DNA of 33,961 nt, from the NCBI GenBank assembly GCA_020433805.1, contig JAGRBZ010000039.1, positions 1 through 33,961 of the forward strand. The letters are read 5' to 3'. The DNA comes from Anaerolineae bacterium (GTDB lineage: Bacteria > Chloroflexota > Anaerolineae > 4572-78 > J111). Under the pieces are notes generated by a model, which saw only the letters and a list, made by a program, of their open reading frames with translations, was not told where the DNA came from and did no database searches. Below, one piece after another: positions 15,632-23,475 of the stretch; the stretch's first letter is position 1; every line of letters starts with the position of its first letter. The translations under genes and the position numbers were made by a program.

Positions 15632-15663
15632 TACTAGAACTGCCGGAAAATGAGGAGCATACA

Positions 15664-16329
15664 ATGACAGAGTTCATTAGCGTCATGATTGTTGACGACC
15701 ATAATGTGGTACGACGAGGCGTGCGGGCCTTTCTAGAAACCCAGCCCGATATTACCGTCATCGCCGAGGCCGACTCCGGTGAAGCCAGCATTCAACTGGT
15801 GGCCGAACACGCCCCCGATGTGGTGCTGATGGATTTGGTTATGCCCGGTATGGACGGGGTGGAGACCACCCGGCTGGTAAAGCAGACCAGCCCTCGCACC
15901 CAAATTATCGTGCTGACGTCGTACCATCAGGATGAGTATATCTTCCCGGCCATTCGCGCCGGGGCACTGTCGTATCTGCTCAAAGATGCCGAACCAGAGG
16001 AGTTGGCCAACGCCGTGCGCAAAGCCGCCAAAGGCGAAGCCGTGCTTCATCCTCGCGTGGCGGCCAGGGTGGTGCAAGAGCTGCATGGTGTTCGCCAGGA
16101 TACGCCCAACCCGTTCACCGAACTCAGCGACCGTGAGCTAGAAGTGCTGCGCCTCATCGCCGACGGCATGAGCAACGCCGATATCGCTGCCCAGCTGGTT
16201 ATCAGCGAAAAAACAGTCAAAAGCCATGTCAGCAATATTTTGAGCAAGCTTCATCTGGGCGACCGAACCCAGGCCGCCGTCTACGCCTGGCGCGAGGGTG
16301 TGGTGCGGCGGACGGATGAGGGGGGCTAA
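15664..16329 (+). CDS. NarL/FixJ-type response regulator (221 aa)
   Basis: The receiver domain has the acidic pair in VMIVDDHNVVRRG, phospho-acceptor Asp57 in VVLMDLVMPGMDG, the conserved Thr/Ser in IIVLTSYHQD, and Lys in SYLLKDAEPEE. The C-terminal LuxR-type HTH is LSDRELEVLRLIADGMSNAD followed by the recognition helix region SEKTVKSHVSNILSKLHLGD. It is the partner of the upstream kinase. ATG 15664 follows GAGGAG by 6 nt; the frame is open upstream to 15619 but without a ribosome site. A 234-nt gap with palindromes separates the pair. Confidence 0.94.
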   Translation: MTEFISVMIVDDHNVVRRGVRAFLETQPDITVIAEADSGEASIQLVAEHAPDVVLMDLVMPGMDGVETTRLVKQTSPRTQIIVLTSYHQDEYIFPAIRAGALSYLLKDAEPEELANAVRKAAKGEAVLHPRVAARVVQELHGVRQDTPNPFTELSDRELEVLRLIADGMSNADIAAQLVISEKTVKSHVSNILSKLHLGDRTQAAVYAWREGVVRRTDEGG

Positions 16330-16347
16330 AGAACGTGGGAGCCAATT

Positions 16348-17043
16348 TTGACCACCGATCATTTCATCGACATCTATACAACCCAAGCAACCGCCTATCA
16401 CCGGATGATTGAGCCGGAGGATGTGGACAGTCATATTCGCCCGGCTATCGAACGGATAACCTCGCTGGCGGGCAAGCGCATTCTCGATTTGGGAACCGGC
16501 AGCGGACGTGTGCCTCTGCTTTTTGGTGACCAGGCGGCCCGAATGATCGGGCTTGATCTCCATGCCGCGATGCTGGCCGAACATCAGCGCCAGCGACAGC
16601 AGCATGGCGGAACGTGGTCACTGGTGCAGGCCGATATGCGCCATCTCCCCCTGCCCGACGGCTGGGCCGATGTGGTGATCGCCGGCTGGGCAATTGGCCA
16701 TCTGGTCGGCTGGCATGGCGACCGGTGGCGCAACGAAGTGCAGCAGGTAGTCACCGAGATGCAGCGCCTGGCGGCACCGGGTGGCACAGTGATTATTTTG
16801 GAAACCCTCTCAACCGGCAGCCAGACCCCGGCCCCTCCAACTGACGGGCTGGCCCACTATTACCACTGGCTCGAAACTACAATGGGCTTTACCCGCCAAG
16901 AAATCCGCACGGATTATCAGTTCAGTACCGTCGACGAGGCCGTAGCCAAAACAGAGTTCTTTTTCGGGCCACAGTTGGCCCAAACTATTCGTGATCAAGG
17001 CTGGGCCAGGGTGCCGGAGTGGACCGGCGTCTGGAGTAAATGA
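16348..17043 (+). CDS. Class I SAM-dependent methyltransferase (231 aa)
   Basis: The SAM-binding motif I is KRILDLGTGSGRVPLLFG; the acidic residue after strand 2 is in MIGLDLHAAML; motif II is LVQADMRHLPLPDGWADVVI; and AGWAIGHLVGWHGDRW follows. The substrate is not apparent. The start is a TTG at 16348 with GGGAG about 6 nt upstream; the next in-frame ATG would be at residue 20 and still keep the domain. It begins 18 nt after the response regulator and may be co-transcribed. Confidence 0.85.
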   Translation: MTTDHFIDIYTTQATAYHRMIEPEDVDSHIRPAIERITSLAGKRILDLGTGSGRVPLLFGDQAARMIGLDLHAAMLAEHQRQRQQHGGTWSLVQADMRHLPLPDGWADVVIAGWAIGHLVGWHGDRWRNEVQQVVTEMQRLAAPGGTVIILETLSTGSQTPAPPTDGLAHYYHWLETTMGFTRQEIRTDYQFSTVDEAVAKTEFFFGPQLAQTIRDQGWARVPEWTGVWSK

Positions 17044-17075
17044 GCAGCCGACAGCCGTTAGCCGGCTTCCGGAGC

Positions 17076-17093
17076 GACAAAGTTTACTTTGTC
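17076..17093. promoter_or_regulatory. Perfect short inverted repeat
   Basis: GACAAAGT-tt-ACTTTGTC, two 8-nt arms with a 2-nt centre, between the methyltransferase and the phosphatase. It could be an operator; the T-run is too short for a confident terminator. Confidence 0.4.
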
Positions 17094-17172
17094 ACCCCCA
17101 ACCCAAAGCAGTCTTGAAACATACGATCTATTTTTAACAGGAATGCAAAAGGATGCACTGGAATCGACCACA

Positions 17173-17619
17173 ATGACATATCAACTGCTTTTTTTATGTA
17201 CGGGCAATTATTATCGCAGCCGCTATGCGGAAATTCTATTTAACTCCCTGGCAGCAGAAATAGGGCTAGACTGGCAAGCCACGTCGAGGGGGTTAGCCTT
17301 AGAAGTTGGTATTAATAATATTGGCCCAATGAATACCACGGCCATGAATCGCTTGCAGCAGCAAGGCATCGTTACGGATGCCTATAGTCGTTCGCCCGTT
17401 CAAGCCCAAGAATCGGACCTGGTCCAGGCCGACCACGTTATTGCGCTGGACGAGACAGAGCATCGACCTTATTTGGCCGAGCGATTTCCGGATTGGCCTG
17501 ACAAGGTTATCTACTGGAGCGTCCGCGATTTAGGGTTTGTACCCGCTCAGTTAGCTTTACCTAAAATTGACCACGAGGTCAGGCGGTTAGTTCAACAGTT
17601 ATCACACGCAACAACATAG
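17173..17619 (+). CDS. Low-molecular-weight protein-tyrosine-phosphatase-like protein (148 aa)
   Basis: The N-terminal P-loop LLFLCTGNYYRSRYAEILFN keeps the CX5R(S/T) catalytic arrangement (Cys9, Arg15). The usual second Cys is Tyr, and the usual Pro after Arg-Ser is Arg. A candidate general acid Asp lies in WSVRDLG near residue 120. The fold is shared by LMW-PTP and arsenate reductases. The substitutions leave the substrate open. ATG 17173 puts the P-loop at the usual distance from the N-terminus; frames starting at 17089 or 17143 only add unconserved residues. It lies in a stretch of mixed accessory genes and gene remnants. Confidence 0.8.
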   Translation: MTYQLLFLCTGNYYRSRYAEILFNSLAAEIGLDWQATSRGLALEVGINNIGPMNTTAMNRLQQQGIVTDAYSRSPVQAQESDLVQADHVIALDETEHRPYLAERFPDWPDKVIYWSVRDLGFVPAQLALPKIDHEVRRLVQQLSHATT

Positions 17620-17747
17620 ATTGAATAACACCGTCTATGGTGATAGATCCGTAAGAGCGGTTTTGCACGATGGTTTTGAAAAATTCGGACAGCTAATCAA
17701 TTATTAGGCGTAAAGAGAAACTACAATGAACGACAATACCCACTATT

Positions 17748-18142
17748 ATGAAAGGTGTCCAACTAACAGGACATGGTGGCTTGGACAAGCTCGTGTTCCG
17801 CGACGATATTCCTGTACCAGCTCCTGGGCCAGGCGATGTGCTGATCAAGGTGGGGGCAGCCGGCGTTAACAACACGGATCTCTATACGCGACTGGGGCTA
17901 TCGCAGGCCCGCTGGTGGAGTTAGATGTCAGAACACTTTACCTGAAAGAGCTGAGTTTGTTCGGATGTACGGCCCTTGGCGAAGCAGTTTTTTCGAACCT
18001 GATTAAGTATATTGAGGCCGAAAAAGTCTCTCCCGTCGTCGCAAATACGTTTTCTCTTGCCGAAATTCCCAAGGCACAGAAACAGTTCGAGAAGAAAAGC
18101 CATATCGGAAAGTTGGTGATCGATATATCACGTGAAAGATAA
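17748..18142 (+). pseudogene. Zinc/quinone-type alcohol dehydrogenase, internally deleted
   Basis: The first 56 codons read MKGVQLTGHGGLDKLVFRDD, then PVPAPGPGDVLIKVGAAGVN and NTDLYTRLG, the N-terminal GroES-like part of a medium-chain dehydrogenase. The frame then breaks, and a different frame from about 17895 reads AIAGPLVELDVRTLYLKELS and FGCTALGEAVF up to EKKSHIGKLVIDISRER, the family C-terminus. About 200 residues, including the Rossmann core, are missing, with a frameshift at the join, so no active enzyme can be made. An intact gene of this class has about 330-340 codons. Confidence 0.8.
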
Positions 18143-18171
18143 TTACCAGGCCAAACATAACAAGGGGCTAC

Positions 18172-18654
18172 ATGGAACGCTCCGCCTTGGAGGCATCGGT
18201 GAAAATTAGGGGAATGGAAGAGAAGGATCTCGAAGCTGTCAGCACACTCTGCATGGTTTCGTTTTCAAACTCTGTGGCAGGCACGTTGTCTGGGGAAGGG
18301 GTTTCAACCTTTTCGAAAATTGCATCCAGCGACGCCTTCCGCACCAGAATGAAAGAAGATAATGTGATACTTGTCGCAGAGTGTAATGGACGGATTGAAG
18401 GTGTCATCGAACTGAAGGAAGGCCGTCATGTTGCCATGCTTTTTGTTGCGCCTGAACATCAAAAGAAAGGCGTGGGGAAGAAGTTGCTTGCATCAGCGCT
18501 GCGTTATGCGAGGGTTGATACCGTAACCGTAAGTGCTTCCCTCCCCTCAGTGCCGGCGTATAAAAAATATGGCTTTGCGTGTACCGGTGATATAGCGGAA
18601 TCAGCGGGTTTGGTGTATCAACCCATGGAAATCGAACTTAGGAATGAGAATTAA
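18172..18654 (+). CDS. GNAT-family N-acetyltransferase (160 aa)
   Basis: The acetyl-CoA-binding motif A is MLFVAPEHQKKGVGKKLLAS (Q/R-x-x-G-x-G/A type), preceded by strand 4 VAECNGRIEGVIELKEG. The C-terminal VPAYKKYGFACTGD is the usual motif B region. The substrate cannot be told. AAGGGG stands 5 nt before the ATG. It follows the dehydrogenase remnant by 29 nt and precedes a gene-free stretch. Confidence 0.85.
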   Translation: MERSALEASVKIRGMEEKDLEAVSTLCMVSFSNSVAGTLSGEGVSTFSKIASSDAFRTRMKEDNVILVAECNGRIEGVIELKEGRHVAMLFVAPEHQKKGVGKKLLASALRYARVDTVTVSASLPSVPAYKKYGFACTGDIAESAGLVYQPMEIELRNEN

Positions 18655-19102
18655 AGGCTGAAAGGCCGAGGCCCCCGAGGCTAATTGAAAGCCGCCAAAA
18701 GATAAAGTTATTAAATCCAGCTTTTTGTGGTATAATAAACGCAACTTGCTTAATGGTTCCTGAAACCTTTCTTTTTGCAAAAGTTGTTTCCTCTAAATTA
18801 CTACTTCTGTAACTCGCTTTGAAAAACACGCTCTAAAGAGCGCCCCACCACTTCTTAACTGCAATAGCACGCATCACTTAACTTCATTTCGTCCCATTCA
18901 ATAGTTTGTTTGTTTACGATTCAAGCTTGTTCTCGCCATGAGATAAAGCTTACAACAGAATAATCTTACCCCTAGAATGGTCAGGCTATAGTCTGGTCAT
19001 TTTTGAAGGCTGATCAATAAGATGTCGGTGCAGTTTTAGATCTATTGGTTTATACAACTAAATATTTTCTGGTTAGCGAAGCAGACAAAATCAGGAGGGA
19101 AT
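18655..19102. other. Gene-free stretch with a strong promoter and no adjacent gene
   Basis: This 448-nt region has a good promoter (18708-18736) followed by a foldable segment: CAACTT 18742-18747 with AAGTTG 18781-18786, and a short GGTT-CCTGA-AACC hairpin before TTTCTTTTT at 18755-18776. A repeated TGGTCA (18978-18983 and 18994-18999) flanks a near-palindrome. CCGAGGC is repeated at about 18665 and 18675. I see no coding frame worth calling. Confidence 0.45.
18708..18736 (+). promoter_or_regulatory. Extended -10 promoter
   Basis: TTATTA at 18708-18713 (weak -35), a 17-nt spacer, then a perfect TATAAT (18731-18736) preceded by TGG. The bases around it, GGTATAATAAACGCAA, resemble those of the pgeF promoter. 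It drives either a 360-nt leader of the molybdo-enzyme gene or a small RNA. Confidence 0.5.
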
Positions 19103-21205
19103 ATGAGTACTCAAACCTCTTCAGACAAAATCACTCGGGGCGCATGTCCGCACGATTGCCCTGACACCTGTGCCTGGCAAGTTATGGTCCAGAATGGAAC
19201 TGCCATTAAACTTGTTGGAGATAGTGATCATCCCTTTACGCGAGGAGTGTTGTGTGCCAAGGTTGACCACTATCTTGAGCGAGTGTATAGCCCGGAGCGC
19301 ATCCTGTATCCAATGCGCCGCGTTGGGGCTAAAGGGGAGGGCAAGTTTGAGCGGGTAAGCTGGGACGAGGCCCTGATGGATATTTCTGGTAGGCTTCAAG
19401 ACATAATCGCTCAAAATGGCCCCACGGCGATCTTGCCGTATAGCTATATGGGAACACAGGGACTGATCCAGAGAGATGCCGGTCATCCATTCTTTGATCG
19501 GCTGGGAACGACCCGACTGGTACGGAATATTTGCGGCAGTGCCGGATTTGCAGGTAGCGTTGTCACCAATGGTATCTCACCACCCACCTTGCCCGAAGAT
19601 ATTGTCCACAGTCGCTTTATCATTTTATGGGGTACAAACACGGTCGTCACCAACTTGCATTTATGGCCATTTATCCAACAAGCACGGAAAAACGGGGCGA
19701 CCTTGGTTGTCATCGATCCGGCGAAAACGCGCACTGCGGCTCAGGCTGACTGGCACGTGCAACCGCTGCCAGGAACTGACGCAGCCCTGGCCTTGGGTAT
19801 GATGCACGTTATCGTACAAGAGTCTTTATACGATGCGGACTATGTCGAACGTTACACCTTGGGTTTCGAACCGTTACGTGAGAGGCTGACCGAATATCCA
19901 CCGGAGCGCGCGGCTCAGATTACGGGCCTTGAAGCGGATGAAATCATCAAGTTGGCTAAAGCTTATGCCACCACCCGTCCAACTGCCATTCGTACGCTGA
20001 TCGGGCTGGAACATCACAGCAACGGAGCTATGATGCATCGAACCATTAAGTGCTTGCCGGCACTCGTTGGGGCTTGGAGAGAGCGTGGCGGCGGTATTAT
20101 CGGTGGCCCGGCCGAAGCGTTTTTTCGGTCACTCAACATAGCGGCAGTCAGGAAGCCGGAACTAGAAGACCAAAATATTAGGTCAGTGAATATGGTCCAA
20201 TTGGGTCAAGCCTTAACCAGCCACGAACTCGACCCACCAATCCGGTCCTTGATTGTTCACAGCAGTAATCCAGCCGCCATTGCGCCTAATCAAAATCTTG
20301 TTCTACAAGGACTACGCCGTGAAGACTTATTCACTGTCGTTCACGAGCAGTTCTTGACGGATACGGCTCGCTCTGCAGATTATGTATTACCTGCTACGAC
20401 TCAACTCGAACACGCCGATTTATTGTGGTCATGGGGGCATAAGTACCTAACGCTGAATCAGCCAGCGATCGAGCCGCTTGGCGAAGCTGTCCCAAACACG
20501 GAGTTTTTCCGTCGCTTGGCTGCATCTTTGGGGTTAGAGGACGCACATCTGTTCACCTCCGACGAGGAACGAATTCGGACCCTCCTGACCAGTGATCATC
20601 CTTACTTAGACGGCATTTCCTACGAGCAGCTCGAAGAAAATGGCTGGGCCCCGCTTAATTTACCCGCCGATTATTGTTCGTTGGCTGAGGGCGGCTTTGC
20701 CACCCCATCGGGCAAGTGTGAGTTTTACGCTGAAAGCCTAATTGCTCAAGGTCTCGATCCATTGCCAACCCACGTGCCTCCTAAAGAGAGTCCCGTAGGC
20801 GATCCCGAGCTGGCTAGGCGCTACCCTCTGATGCTACTTACAGCCAAGTCGGCTCTGCATTTTCTAAATTCAAGCTACGCCAATTTACCTCGTCATCTAA
20901 AAGCTGAAGGCGCGCCACATCTTGACCTGCATATGGACGATGCGGTTCCTAGAGACATCCGAGATGGCGATCAAGTTCGGGTCTACAATGATCGTGGTGA
21001 AGTCAAGCTTCGAGCCCGTGTTGGAAATCGCATCCGTACTGGCGTTGTCTCAATGCCGTCTGGTTGGTGGGCTTCTCTCAGTCCTGGCGGTTCTTCAGCG
21101 AACGCCCTGACGGCAGATGGATTGAGTGACTTAGGAGGCGGCGGTGATTTTCACGACACCTTGGTGGAAGTTGAGAAGGTGATGCAGCCCGTAGTTACCG
21201 GCTAA
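19103..21205 (+). CDS. Molybdopterin-dependent oxidoreductase, DMSO-reductase superfamily (700 aa)
   Basis: A cytoplasmic enzyme (no Tat signal) carrying a bis-MGD cofactor and one iron-sulfur cluster. The [4Fe-4S] ligands are Cys15, 19, 23 and 51 (ACPHDCPDTCAW ... GVLCAK). Cys144 in RNICGSAGFAG is a candidate molybdenum ligand (inference). IILWGTNTVVTNLH and VIDPAKTRTAAQADWH bind the first pterin. The C-terminal molybdopterin-dinucleotide domain starts at about residue 575 (YPLMLLTAKSALHFLNSSYA) and includes VRVYNDRGEVKLRARVG. The substrate is unknown; the length fits YoaE-like catalytic subunits that act without obvious partner subunits. AGGAGGG precedes the ATG. The TAA stop lies inside the attC-like site. 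moeA at 25057-26319 supplies the cofactor pathway. Confidence 0.92.
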   Translation: MSTQTSSDKITRGACPHDCPDTCAWQVMVQNGTAIKLVGDSDHPFTRGVLCAKVDHYLERVYSPERILYPMRRVGAKGEGKFERVSWDEALMDISGRLQDIIAQNGPTAILPYSYMGTQGLIQRDAGHPFFDRLGTTRLVRNICGSAGFAGSVVTNGISPPTLPEDIVHSRFIILWGTNTVVTNLHLWPFIQQARKNGATLVVIDPAKTRTAAQADWHVQPLPGTDAALALGMMHVIVQESLYDADYVERYTLGFEPLRERLTEYPPERAAQITGLEADEIIKLAKAYATTRPTAIRTLIGLEHHSNGAMMHRTIKCLPALVGAWRERGGGIIGGPAEAFFRSLNIAAVRKPELEDQNIRSVNMVQLGQALTSHELDPPIRSLIVHSSNPAAIAPNQNLVLQGLRREDLFTVVHEQFLTDTARSADYVLPATTQLEHADLLWSWGHKYLTLNQPAIEPLGEAVPNTEFFRRLAASLGLEDAHLFTSDEERIRTLLTSDHPYLDGISYEQLEENGWAPLNLPADYCSLAEGGFATPSGKCEFYAESLIAQGLDPLPTHVPPKESPVGDPELARRYPLMLLTAKSALHFLNSSYANLPRHLKAEGAPHLDLHMDDAVPRDIRDGDQVRVYNDRGEVKLRARVGNRIRTGVVSMPSGWWASLSPGGSSANALTADGLSDLGGGGDFHDTLVEVEKVMQPVVTG

Positions 21206-21328
21206 CAAAGCCAATCAACGCAAATTGGAAAGCAAGGTTTTTATTGGAAATGCTTGGGCTGTGAAGGCACAAATGCCACAGTGTTCTATCACTCACCTTT
21301 CCAATCACGTTATCGGCGAGCGTTGGGC
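21200..21328 (+). repeat. Integron attC-like recombination site (129 nt hairpin)
   Basis: R'' GGCTAAC (21200-21206) overlaps the stop codon of the preceding gene. R' GTTGGGC (21322-21328) fits the GTTRRRY core. Between them come an unpaired spacer (AAA against GAGC), an L-type stem (GCC-AT-AACG, 21210-21220, against 21308-21317) with an extrahelical C at 21216, and a 9-bp perfect stem ATTGGAAAG (21224-21232) against CTTTCCAAT (21297-21305). A terminal fold follows with CTGT/ACAG and GGCA/TGCC (21259-21281). Size and layout match long attC sites. R'' has one mismatch to RYYYAAC, and no integrase gene is in the window. Confidence 0.5.
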
Positions 21329-21517
21329 GCTGCGGCGCACTTCCGCCTCCAAAACATCCTAAAAAAAAGGGTCAGTCATTCAAAGTAACTGTCACCTCTA
21401 TCATTTATGTGGCACTAAAAATAATTTTTCCCGTTCGAGTAGGCCTGCTGCCTGGACTGCGCGACGGTTCCCAATCTCTACCGCTTGAACATTGTACCGC
21501 TGAATGCTGGTGAGTAA
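21206..21517. other. Gap between molybdo-enzyme and FAD-oxidase remnant
   Basis: The first 123 nt belong to the attC-like hairpin. Near 21370-21400 lies an imperfect dyad GGTCAGT...ACTGTCACC with TTCAAAG inside, akin to the TTCAAAG-GTGACAGTCAC palindrome at 15404-15421. The remaining bases show no gene. Confidence 0.4.
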
Positions 21518-22069
21518 GCGGAAGGAGAGCACGCCTTGCAGCCACTACGTGCGTTCGGAAACCCCATTGCTGATGTTATTGCGCCGCACCCGTATGCGGG
21601 CTTTTAGCAAGCCTTCGATCCGCTGCTTACGCCCGGAGCACGAAACTATTGGCGATCGCACAACTTTGCCGAACTGTCCGACGGCGCGATCAAAACATTC
21701 ATCGATTATGTCGGTCGCCTGCCAGGCCCCCAATGCGAGCTTTTTATCTTTAATTTAGGGGGAGCCGTTAGCCAAGTCGCCCCAGAGGCTACGGCTTATG
21801 CCCATCGAGACTCGCCCTTTGGGCTAAACGTCCATGCCCGTTGGGAAGAGCCGGCCCAAGATGAAGCGTGCCTCAACTGGGCCCGCGAATTGTCCGATGC
21901 CGCCGGCGAGTTCGCTACCGGTGGGGTCTATGTAAACTTCATCAGTGAAGGCGAGGAGCGGGTTCGTGCTGCCTACGGTACCAACTACGATCGGTTGGTG
22001 GCGCTAAAGAACAAATATGACCCGACCAATTTGTTCCACCTTAACCAGAACATCAAACCGACGATTTAG
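21518..22069 (+). pseudogene. FAD-linked oxidase (berberine-bridge type), C-terminal remnant with in-frame stop
   Basis: One frame reads LQPLRAFGNPIADVIAPHPY, AGF, a TAG stop (21605-21607), then QAFDPLLTPGARNYWRSHNF and ELSDGAIKTFIDYVGRLPGP. It ends with the BBE signature GGVYVNFISEGEERVRAAYG, NYDRLVALKNKYDPTNLFHL and NQNIKPTI before TAG 22067-22069. The FAD-binding N-terminal half is absent and the frame is closed upstream by TAA 21515-21517. The likely ancestral codon at the inner stop is CAG (Gln). An intact enzyme has about 450-470 residues; some 180 remain. It can no longer bind FAD. Confidence 0.85.
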
Positions 22070-22105
22070 TCGGGAAAATAACGCCAATTGAGAGGGTCGA
22101 TATGA

Positions 22106-22138
22106 AAATGGCCGGCGCTATTCAGTCGCCGGCCATTT
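22106..22138. terminator. Strong hairpin after the FAD-oxidase remnant
   Basis: AAATGGCCGGCG (22106-22117) pairs perfectly with CGCCGGCCATTT (22127-22138) around a 9-nt loop. The T-run is short on both strands, so termination may be partial. Confidence 0.65.
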
Positions 22139-22316
22139 GAATCGGAATGGCCCAGCGTTCGCGGCGGTCAGAAATTCCTGAATACCGGCTTACGGCTGAA
22201 GGTCAACGCCTTACCGGCCGAGGCGATGCGACGGCTGCACATCGGCCTTCACGTGCCAGTGCCGGTAGAGGAGCAGAGATTTGGTCACAAGTTTGCTTGT
22301 CTGGTTCTTGACACTA

Positions 22317-22345
22317 TTGAAAAAATTTAAGGCTTGTGTGATAAT
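22317..22345 (+). promoter_or_regulatory. Promoter of the methionine-synthase gene
   Basis: TTGAAA (five of six), a 17-nt spacer, then GATAAT (five of six) with TGT as extended -10. A perfect TTGACA at 22308 lies 9 nt upstream of the -35 but its spacing to GATAAT (26 nt) is too long. The leader is about 90 nt. Confidence 0.65.
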
Positions 22346-22440
22346 AGGCCTATAGAGTGTGGTTGATTTTATCCACTCACGCTCAATCCCATTCTGATGA
22401 ACCCAGCGTCTATTTTAAGCTATTTTCTGGAGGAAAACGT

Positions 22441-23475
22441 ATGGCACAACACCTATTGCAAACGACCACGGCCGGCAGTCTGCCTAAACCGGGCTGGCTG
22501 GCCGAAACTACGAAGCTGTGGTCACCGTGGAAACTTGAAGGCGCGGCATTAATCGAAGGAAAACGAGATGCCGTTCGGTTGGTGCTTCGCGACCAGGAAC
22601 AGGCCGGCATCGACATTGTCAGCGACGGAGAGCAGACCCGCCAACATTTCGTGACAACCTTCATTGAACATCTCGACGGGGTCGATTTTCAGCGCCGCGA
22701 GACGGTTCGTATTCGTAGTCGTTATGAGGCCAATGTGCCGGTCGTCGCCGGAGCAGTGAGCCGTAAACAGCCGGTTTATGTGGACGATGCTCGTTTTCTG
22801 CGCGCCGAAACAAGCCACCCGATAAAATTTACCCTGCCCGGCCCGATGACCATGGTCGATACACTCTATGACGACTACTATCACAGCCGTGAAAAGCTGG
22901 CCTGGGAGTTTGCCAAAATTCTTAATGATGAGGCGCGCGAGCTGGAAGCCGCCGGTGTCGATGTCGTCCAATTTGATGAACCGGCCTTCAACGTCTTCTT
23001 CGACGAGGTTCGCGACTGGGGGATAAAGGCTCTGGAACGGGCCGCCGAGGGTCTCACCTGCAAAACTGCGGTTCACATCTGCTACGGCTACGGCATTAAG
23101 GCTAACACAGACTGGAAAAAGACGCTCGGTTCTGAATGGCGGCAGTATGAAGAAACCTTTCCCCTGCTCCAGGCTTCGGCGATTGATCAAGTATCCCTTG
23201 AATGTCACAACTCTAAAGTACCAATGGCGTTAATCGGCTTGCTTAAGGGCAAAGATGTCTTGGCTGGGGCCATTGATGTGACCACGGATACTATCGAAAC
23301 ACCGGAAGAAGTGGCCGCCACTCTCCGCCAAGCGCTCCAATATGTAGCCCCGGAACATCTCTACCCCTGTACCAACTGTGGGATGGTACCGCTCACCCGC
23401 AAGGTTGCGCAGGGCAAACTAAAGGCGTTGGCCGCTGGGGCAGCCCTTGTTAGAGCGGAGTTGAGCGGCGGCTAA
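22441..23475 (+). CDS. MetE-core (folate-independent type) methionine synthase, MesD-like
   Basis: At 344 aa it has only the catalytic half of cobalamin-independent methionine synthase. Zinc and thiol-binding residues of MetE are present: His212 and Cys214 in AVHICYGYG, Glu254 in VSLECHNS, and Cys313 in YPCTNCGM. FDEPAFNVFF and VSDGEQTRQHFVTTF are also conserved. The N-terminal folate-binding half of MetE is missing, so another methyl donor is expected. The wording (TTTAGSLPKPGWLAE, DGVDFQRRETVRIR) is closest to what I know as MesD, which in other bacteria works with a DUF1852 (MesX) partner; no such gene is in the window. GGAGG (22427-22431) fixes ATG 22441. Alternatives are methylcobamide-dependent core MetE enzymes. 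Confidence 0.82.
   Translation: MAQHLLQTTTAGSLPKPGWLAETTKLWSPWKLEGAALIEGKRDAVRLVLRDQEQAGIDIVSDGEQTRQHFVTTFIEHLDGVDFQRRETVRIRSRYEANVPVVAGAVSRKQPVYVDDARFLRAETSHPIKFTLPGPMTMVDTLYDDYYHSREKLAWEFAKILNDEARELEAAGVDVVQFDEPAFNVFFDEVRDWGIKALERAAEGLTCKTAVHICYGYGIKANTDWKKTLGSEWRQYEETFPLLQASAIDQVSLECHNSKVPMALIGLLKGKDVLAGAIDVTTDTIETPEEVAATLRQALQYVAPEHLYPCTNCGMVPLTRKVAQGKLKALAAGAALVRAELSGG

Larger units (their letters stand above)
22070..22440. other. Gap with hairpin, possible gene scrap and the methionine-synthase promoter
   Basis: A 12-bp hairpin (22106-22138) and a promoter (22317-22345) are clear. Between them an open frame without start reads FLNTGLRLKVNALPAEAMRR and GLHVPVPVEEQRFGHKFACL to TAA 22328-22330. 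It may be a decayed gene fragment, but I recognise no family. Confidence 0.35.

Noticed and set aside
17041..17076. Second attC-like site around GCCGTTAGCCGGC
   Set aside because: GTTAGCC breaks the GTTRRRY rule and the surrounding bases do not form the L stem or spacer pattern.
18638..18829. Leftward 63-codon frame after the GNAT gene
   Set aside because: No family resemblance, no good ribosome site, and it overlaps the promoter and hairpins seen there.
22139..22330. Small gene starting at ATG 22148 or 22226
   Set aside because: Two short competing frames, neither with a Shine-Dalgarno or recognisable family; it is overlapped by the next promoter and at most a remnant.
22346..22440. SAM or cobalamin riboswitch before the methionine synthase
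   Set aside because: The leader is only about 90 nt, shows one weak GTGG/CCAC pairing and no terminator or recognisable aptamer core.
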